64,000 bases of DNA, taken from Rhodosorus marinus (taxonomy: Eukaryota; Rhodophyta; Stylonematophyceae; Stylonematales; Stylonemataceae). The notes beneath the pieces are model-generated. The model saw only the letters and a program-made list of their open reading frames with translations, did not search any database and was not told where the DNA came from. The DNA lies in NCBI GenBank assembly GCA_029953675.1, contig JAMWBK010000009.1:372001-436000 (forward strand), given 5' to 3'. The number at the start of each line of letters is the position of its first letter. The first letter of the stretch is position 1. The position numbers and the translations under genes are program-made. This document shows positions 58,742-64,000 of this stretch, one piece after another.

Positions 58742-60122
58742 TCACATCTGCCCAAATGTTTCCAGACAGAAGGGAATGAAGATGTCGTCGTTGTGTTCTC
58801 CGATACTGTCACGGTATTTGGACTCTTTAAACTTTCCCGCTTTGTGTGCCGCATACCCGGTCTCCCAAGACGAGTTGTGTAGGTGTGTTCTTTGCAACGG
58901 CGAGGTCACCGTCACATCGATCACGTAGAGATTGCCTGTTCGTGGGGGTCGAGCTAGGATGTCAGGCCGGAGCCGACTGCCTTGGTAGTGTCCAGTTGGT
59001 TCTACTGTCAGTTCTAGTCGCCATTGTCTCAGCAGTGTCGCCAGTGCATCCCTGACCATGTTGTGCCGAAGTGTCCAGCTCCCGGTAGAGCTAGTGCAGT
59101 GGTGGAGGCGTTGAATGCCTGCAACGTCGTGTGGTTGTGAACAGATCGTCCATGTACTAATTGTTCGTACACCCGGCAGCGGCAATCCCAACAGTTGTCG
59201 CAGGCTCAGGTTCAGTTCCCCGCTACTCAGGCCGCGTCCGTGTTTCGTTGGCAAGTCTCGCAGCCAGGTACCTCCACCAGATCCCTTGCAGGAGCGTATC
59301 CGCGCACGTATCGTCTCACTGATCTCCGCGTTCTCCACCAATTCCTCGGATGCCCGTCGTGACTCCAGTTGGACAGGAGTTTTTGGATTGTACCGATCAA
59401 AGGCCTGTCGGGTGGTGTGTGCGGGATCTCTTGTTCTTGGCTCTCCAACGATTGCCAGTCCGTAAGGCGAGTATGGGGGCCGGTGTTCCTCGTCCCAGGC
59501 TGCGTTTTGAATGCAAGCTCGCTTCAAGTAATTGATCTCGAAGTTGATCCGTCGAGTGTAGCCGGAGTCGAATGCCATGGTGTTCGGTGAGGTTCTTCGA
59601 CGTGCCGGCATCGAGTAGCGCTCCTAGGTAGCTAGATCCAGTCCAATTGTGTTTCAGAGTCTGTCGCCAACTACTGAAGAAGGCGAGGGGTTGTATTCGT
59701 GTTCTCATGGCTAGGCCTGCGCCGCCCCATCGGTAAGGGAGCTGGATCTGCGCTTCGACCACGTCTTGTACAGGTCCCGTGAAGCGCTGGCCTTCGAGGA
59801 GCGAGCCACGGAGTTTGTCAAGTTCCAGAAGCGAGATGCGATCGGCTTCGCGGGCAAGAGTGGCTCCATTTTGTAGGGCGAGCGTGCGTAGAGCAAAGTC
59901 TAGACGCGATCCTGCGCAGTATCGGAATAGGCGCAGCTTAGTTTGTAGCTCAGTGGTCGGTGGCCGAATGACCTCTTGGACGAGATTTTTATGTTCTCGT
60001 TGTAGCTTCCTGGTCGCGTCCTGGACGTAGGTCCGTGTGCCAACAGGGATGGAATCCAACTTTTTTGGAATCCAACTTTTTTCCAATTTAGCTTCCTGGT
60101 CGCGTCCTGGTCCGTGTGCCAA
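58742..60122 (-). mobile_element. Non-LTR retrotransposon fragment (C-terminal ORF2-like with restriction-like endonuclease)
   Basis: The minus-strand product reads, from the 5' side, GTRTYVQDATRKLQREHKNL, LRLFRYCAGSRLDFALRTLA, LPYRWGGAGLAMRTRIQPL, then after a frame change near 59.5-59.6 kb RLHHCTSSTGSWTLRHNMVR (a Cys/His cluster) and LRPDILARPPRTGNLYVIDV, a PD-(D/E)xK restriction-like nuclease signature as in R2/R4-type elements. The reverse-transcriptase domain itself is absent, and two overlapping frames are needed, so it is a truncated dead copy. Its 5' portion is duplicated as an inverted repeat to the right. Protein ends at 58742, next to the tandem repeat. Confidence 0.75.
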
Positions 60123-60563
60123 TAGGGATGGAATCCAACTTTTTTGGAATCCAACTTTTTTCCATCCCTATTGGCACACGGACCTACGTCCAGGACGCGA
60201 CCAGGAAGCTACAACGAGAACATGAAAATCTCGTCCAAGAGGTCATTAGGCTACCGACCACTGAGCTACAAACTAAGCTGCGCCTATTCCGATACTGCGC
60301 AGGATCGCGTCTAGACTTTGCTCTACGCACGCTCGCCCTACAAAATGGAGCCACTCTTGCCCGCGAAGCCGATCGCATCTCGCTTCTGGAACTTGACAAA
60401 CTCCGTGGCTCGCTCCTCGAAGGCCAGCGCTTCACGGGACCTGTACAAGACGTGGTCGAAGCGCAGATCCAGCTCCCTTACCGATGGGGCGGCGCAGGCC
60501 TAGCCATGAGAACACGAATACAACCCCTCGCCTTCTTCAGTAGTTGGCGACAGACTCTGAAAC
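59651..60563. repeat. Large inverted repeat (arms about 410-420 bp) of retrotransposon sequence
   Basis: Left arm about 59651-60069 and right arm about 60145-60563 are reverse complements with only a handful of differences (for example ATTTTTATG versus ATTTTCATG, GGTGGCCGA versus GGTAGCCTA). The centre (60045-60170) is made of short repeats of GGAATCCAACTTTTTT and GCTTCCTGGTCGCGTCCTGG in both orientations. Both arms carry the same retrotransposon coding segment, so the right arm encodes it on the plus strand. High identity implies a recent origin. Confidence 0.92.
60145..60563 (+). mobile_element. Inverted partial copy of the retrotransposon fragment
   Basis: Right arm of the inverted repeat; encodes on the plus strand the same segment seen at 59651-60069 (RTYVQDATRKLQREHENLVQ to FFSSWRQTLKH) and then stops at TNE outside the homology. 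It carries no endonuclease or reverse transcriptase domain. Confidence 0.85.
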
Positions 60564-60899
60564 ACCAGACTAACGAATGATGGGACTGAAATCCAAAATA
60601 GAGATGAACCAAGAAGCGGTTTTGCAATGCTTAACCCCTGTCGCATCCCGAGGAGCTACCACTTTGAGAAGCCTGCACTTTTTCGAACAGGTTTGCAAGT
60701 GAGCAGCAGGATTTTTGGGCATGTGGGAGCAAGCTTGGAGGCAAGCTTGTGGGCATCAGAATCTGGACGAGCCGGTTGCAATCGCCGATATGGCTTGCCC
60801 CCGGCGCAATGTTGACATTACTCGGACCCACCATACAGAATGCGTTGGTTCTCTCTTCTTTTACTCCTATGTACAAATGCTCTGAAACATACTAGAGGC
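60564..60899. other. Spacer between retroelement and small gene B
   Basis: No coding resemblance or repeat recognised; 3' flank of the minus-strand gene. Confidence 0.35.
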
Positions 60900-61262
60900 T
60901 TATGATGGGCCCTCCCAGGGCTCGTCCTCCGCTTCTCTGCGAGGTACTTCTGGGTGAAACTTCATCCGAAATCTTAGCGATCGATTCTTCACCTCTCTAC
61001 GGATTGAGTCATCCATTGGCAGCCTCGACGTCCCTAAGGACTTCGAGCGCCTCAATTCCAAGCATGTGTCTTGAGGCACGTCGCCCCTTGACGGGAACCG
61101 TGTACTTCCGTGACCTTTCTGTCTCTGCAGTTCTAAAGTAAACTCGCTCAACTCAGGCGGTTCCCCGTCGCGGATTTCTTCGTGTCTTGAATCAAGCTGT
61201 TGCCTGAGCTTCTCCTCTCGCGCCGCTGCACGTGGCTTTGGGCTCGTAGTTACGGACAGCAT
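60900..61262 (-). CDS. MLSVT-family small charged protein B
   Basis: Intronless frame of 120 residues starting MLSVTTSPKPRAAAREEKLR. It shares with protein A the start motif, LELQRQK, a FPSRG motif and a basic C-terminal helix (MDDSIRREVKNRSLRFRM), and then adds its own tail EVPRREAEDEPWEG. It is strongly charged, with no Cys, no signal peptide and no membrane span. An ATG five codons further up (61277) is in frame, but only the start at 61262 aligns with the other two copies. The retroelement and tandem repeat separate it from A. Function unknown. Confidence 0.55.
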   Translation of the reverse strand: MLSVTTSPKPRAAAREEKLRQQLDSRHEEIRDGEPPELSEFTLELQRQKGHGSTRFPSRGDVPQDTCLELRRSKSLGTSRLPMDDSIRREVKNRSLRFRMKFHPEVPRREAEDEPWEGPS

Positions 61263-61835
61263 ACCGGTAATTCTCAACTCTCCTCCACCAAGCTACAACC
61301 TGGACCCTTTGCCTTCCATTCGGCAAGGGCCCTGGAGACGCTCACGTTTGTCTCACATGATATCCAGTCCTTCACAATGGCTGCTAATCAGTATGAGATT
61401 CGATCAAAACCGAAAGCCATTCTGCCGCGCAACGAGTGGTTCTTGATTTGATGCAGCGTATCTATTCGCTGCCCTTTTTGGTCGGACAATCCAGACAAAT
61501 ATCTTTTGGATTGTCTCCGGTACCTTTCATAATCATACGAGCTTGGGGACGAACACTAGACATCTAGGTTGCCGCGAGGTCTCTCAATCTTTGAGCATGC
61601 TGAGGGACAAGCAAGGCTTTGTTTTTTTGAAGCTCCTAAACACGGGCGATGCAGAGGCTCTCGAAGCCATAACCATGTTGGGCATAGAGCCCACAGGTCG
61701 AATCCAGTCTGTGATGGTTCCCATCAACCTCAATTTGACAGTCTGTCCATGCAGTTCCAATGAAGCCCCGTCCTTCCTACAATCAAAGGTCCGGTAAGAT
61801 GGGTAAGTGTTCGTCACGATCCGGGGTGGTGTCCC

Positions 61836-61865
61836 GGAGGTGGTATCCTGCAGGATACCACCTCC
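61836..61865. repeat. Perfect 30-bp palindrome without spacer
   Basis: GGAGGTGGTATCCTG is followed immediately by its exact reverse complement CAGGATACCACCTCC, centred on a PstI-like CTGCAG. Spacer-free palindromes of this length are rare. It could be a dimer-binding site or a hairpin; it is isolated in non-coding DNA between genes B and C. Confidence 0.9.
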
Positions 61866-62658
61866 AGGATTTGCCATTGAATCCAAGTTTAGCAGAAAAT
61901 ATCTCGTTCTAGAGCAGATTTTTATATTCAAGACCGTAGTTCTCAAAATAAAGAAATATCGTCAAAAACTATTCTCAAAAAAATGTTTGCAAGCATAAGA
62001 AAAGGCATCAACAAATTAATTGCTGAATAATAAGAGCATATCCCTTAATTAAGAAATATTTGGGATATAATTAAAGCTAAAGTGTTTCCGTATTTATTTT
62101 CTATTATTTGCTTTTCATGTTAAATTGAAACCCTCAAAAAAAAAGAAAAATGGACTACTATATTTTTGTAAGTATGATATAAATATTTGGGCAGAAGACC
62201 AAACTGCATCCAGCAGACTAAGCAGAAGACACGAATTCAACAAATTGATAACGGGTTCTTCTCCTGTCGTTCGTACGCACACGTTCCGTTGCACTGGAAT
62301 TTGTAGACTTCCTGTGTGTGTGATTCATGATGCATCCAATTCCTGATTACTATCATTGCAAGGTTGCGGCCTTAAACGCGTGACGTCTTCTCCACTCAAG
62401 TGAAGAGGAAACTTTGAGCTGTGTTCGAGTCACTCGTGGTGACTGCCTCCTTAGGTTCCCTCCGAAAACGGTTCCTTAAAGTACGCGTGTCTCCAAGAGC
62501 AAACGTTCTACGTTTCTGGAGTTAGGTCGACTGCGTTGACCGATTTCCCTTATGCATCATATGTTCGAAGTGAGTTCGTCCTTTCGCCACTGTTTATTAC
62601 AACTCATTCATTTCCTTGGCTGCATTTTCATAATTTCCAGTAAACGCAATACGCTAAA

Positions 62659-62772
62659 TAATTTGCTTATATACATATTCTTGGACAAGTTCAGAGCTGC
62701 TTCAACATTTACAGGTAATTTGCTTGTATACACATTCTTCGACGGACCCAGAGCTGCTTCAACATTTACAGG
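62659..62772. repeat. 57-bp direct repeat, in a frame-preserving unit (19 codons)
   Basis: 62659-62715 and 62716-62772 are tandem copies with seven or so changes, each ending GAGCTGCTTCAACATTTACA GG. On the plus strand the unit length keeps an open frame in which NLLIYIFLDKFRAASTFTG is followed by NLLVYTFFDGPRAASTFTG. The surrounding frame (62552-62830) has no family match and gene status is doubtful. Confidence 0.8.
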
Positions 62773-62874
62773 TAGCTTTAAGCTCCATCGAACGTGCAGC
62801 ATGCCTTATTCTAATATAGTCATATGGTGAAACCATGTCCGTCACCTTCTGTTCAGTTCCCGTTCGCTTGCCGA

Positions 62875-63111
62875 TCACAAAAGCCTCACAGTCTTCTTTT
62901 GCCTCGACCTCAGCTCAGCGGGAGTGGCATACTTCTTCCCACTCTTTCTCCTTATGAGACGAACATCAGACTCCTTTCCAGCACCTCTCACCGGGAAATA
63001 CTCCCTCTCTTGTTTCATTGGCAAGTTTCTCGTACTCATCTGCCCGAATCCAGTCGTACAACGACACTCCAGGGACTTCTCCCTCTTTCCACTAGCAGTA
63101 ACTGACAACAT
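62875..63111 (-). CDS. MLSVT-family small charged protein C
   Basis: Intronless frame of 78 residues starting MLSVTASGKREKSLECRC. It shares the start motif and a FPVRG motif (EYFPVRGAGKESDVR) with A and B and ends in a basic helix TPAELRSRQKKTVRLL. It is the shortest copy and lacks most of the central acidic stretch. The frame is open for 20 more residues upstream (ATG at 63171), and the bases just before the aligned ATG (GTTGAGAAC) resemble those before gene B, so conservation may reach slightly into the 5' UTR. Function unknown. Confidence 0.5.
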   Translation of the reverse strand: MLSVTASGKREKSLECRCTTGFGQMSTRNLPMKQEREYFPVRGAGKESDVRLIRRKSGKKYATPAELRSRQKKTVRLL

Positions 63112-64000
63112 CGTTCTCAACACCCTCAGCAGGTTCCTTTCAACTCTTTCTCTTTCCTTGCTACTCTGCACTCATCAAGCTTGTCCCGCACTTACCCCTA
63201 CAGGCCCCAAGCTTCGAGACATGGTCTTATAGAGCGTGGACTCGGACCGGCCTGATCCCTGACAGTGTAGACAGAACCACGAAAAAAGAAGAACGAAACG
63301 ATAAACCCTAACCTACTAATCCGAACTTGCAAAAAACAATGAATTACCATTTCGCATGGTCGATTTAGAGTAAAATTCCCATACTTCTCTCTAAATAAAA
63401 TTTCCTTCCCACCCTGTTAACAAGTAAATGAGAGAAACCATGAAACCTGAGTTTTTCAACTGCTTTTGGAAGCTCAAGAGGCCATTCTGTATTTAGTAAG
63501 TCCGGGCCACCCCTCCGAAGTTGTTGCAAAATACTAAACAAGCAGCCCTGCTTCCTTCAAAAAAAAAATCCCATCTATTTTCTTTTTCAATACATTAGAG
63601 TTCTAGCTTCTTGGAATGCGGAAGAAATTAGAACATTCTAGGGTTTCATGGGCAGAAAAAGAAAATCCTCGACAGCTGAAAAAAAAAAATGAAACGACCC
63701 GCTCCGTAGCGATTCATGAATAACTATTCTTTTTAAAAGCAATTCCTACCTCGACCAATCTTCTTCGACCATGGCGAAATGAGGGAGTGTTTATCCGAAT
63801 TCAATATTCAATCAAGTTTTTTGTGATTGAATGAATGCTGGAACGTACACGGGTTGCTTGGTCAGCGGGCACTTAGGGAATAGGATCTATTCTTGACTTA
63901 TCTGGATAGTATTTTGTCAAAAGATAGAATAGGTATACATAATTTAATCGGAAAGATGATTAATGTTCCTAAATGAACACCTATATGCGTGTTTTAGATT
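63112..64000. other. Region to window end
   Basis: Presumed promoter of gene C, then AT-rich sequence with several A-runs. No gene recognised; anything beyond 64000 is unseen. Confidence 0.4.

Larger units (their letters stand above)
61263..62874. other. Spacer with perfect palindrome and 57-bp repeat
   Basis: Contains GACAGTCTGTC at 61737, the 30-bp perfect palindrome at 61836-61865, an AT-rich block 61890-62170 and a 57-bp direct repeat at 62659-62772. No gene with family resemblance was recognised. Confidence 0.5.

Noticed and set aside
62366-62450. Possible tRNA with GTGTTCGAGTCAC B-box-like sequence
   Set aside because: Only three T-stem pairs form and no A box or matching acceptor stem is present.

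Overview
This window is nuclear DNA of a eukaryote with small spliceosomal introns (mostly 63-175 nt, GT-AG, often several per gene), short intergenic gaps and AT-rich spacers. It holds no bacterial operons, and I recognised no tRNA, rRNA or CRISPR. Several predicted plastid proteins begin with a phenylalanine-containing N terminus (MGLQAFVGG at 10201, MAFVGSFGG at 47455, MLGFCGVF at 53377). This is the transit-peptide hallmark of primary red plastids and glaucophyte cyanelles. A thylakoid-lumen type DUF1499 protein and an EGY-type plastid membrane protein are also present. I infer a red alga; a glaucophyte or other red-lineage alga is not excluded.

Layout. 1-17 kb is gene-dense: inorganic pyrophosphatase (5' end outside the window), stomatin-like protein 2, Xaa-Pro aminopeptidase, a PAQR/adiponectin-receptor-like protein, a plastid-type TPR protein, a DGAT2-type acyltransferase, a METTL7-like methyltransferase and an OCRL/INPP5B-type phosphatase with ASH and RhoGAP regions. 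17-21 kb is gene-poor and AT-rich. 21-28.6 kb holds the OSTC subunit of oligosaccharyltransferase, a TDP2 DNA-repair phosphodiesterase, a partial copy of its 3' end, a full-length TDP2 paralogue that has lost all its catalytic residues, and a BAP31-like ER protein. 29-39 kb holds a CBM48-TPR protein, an F-box/LRR protein, the DUF1499 lumenal protein and a PHD-finger protein. 41-53 kb holds a coiled-coil protein, a large polytopic membrane protein of unknown function, a small plastid protein, a GH47 alpha-mannosidase and an EGY-like protein without the HExxH motif. 55.9-56.9 kb holds a TRIC-type cation channel.

57-63.2 kb is different in character. Three small charged-protein genes on the minus strand share MLSVT(T/A)S and FPxRG motifs and seem to form a lineage-specific tandem family. 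Between the first two lie a roughly 197-bp tandem repeat and the C-terminal part of a non-LTR retrotransposon with a large, nearly identical inverted duplication. This cluster is the best candidate here for something undescribed.

Functional links: OSTC, GH47 and BAP31 act on ER protein glycosylation or quality control; DGAT2, PAQR and OCRL act on membrane lipids; TDP2 and its pseudoenzyme paralogue form a duplicated pair. The order looks like ordinary eukaryotic gene order without operon logic. Most gene models were checked by splice-site phase arithmetic against conserved family motifs. N-terminal exons and the few junctions flagged below are the weak points.
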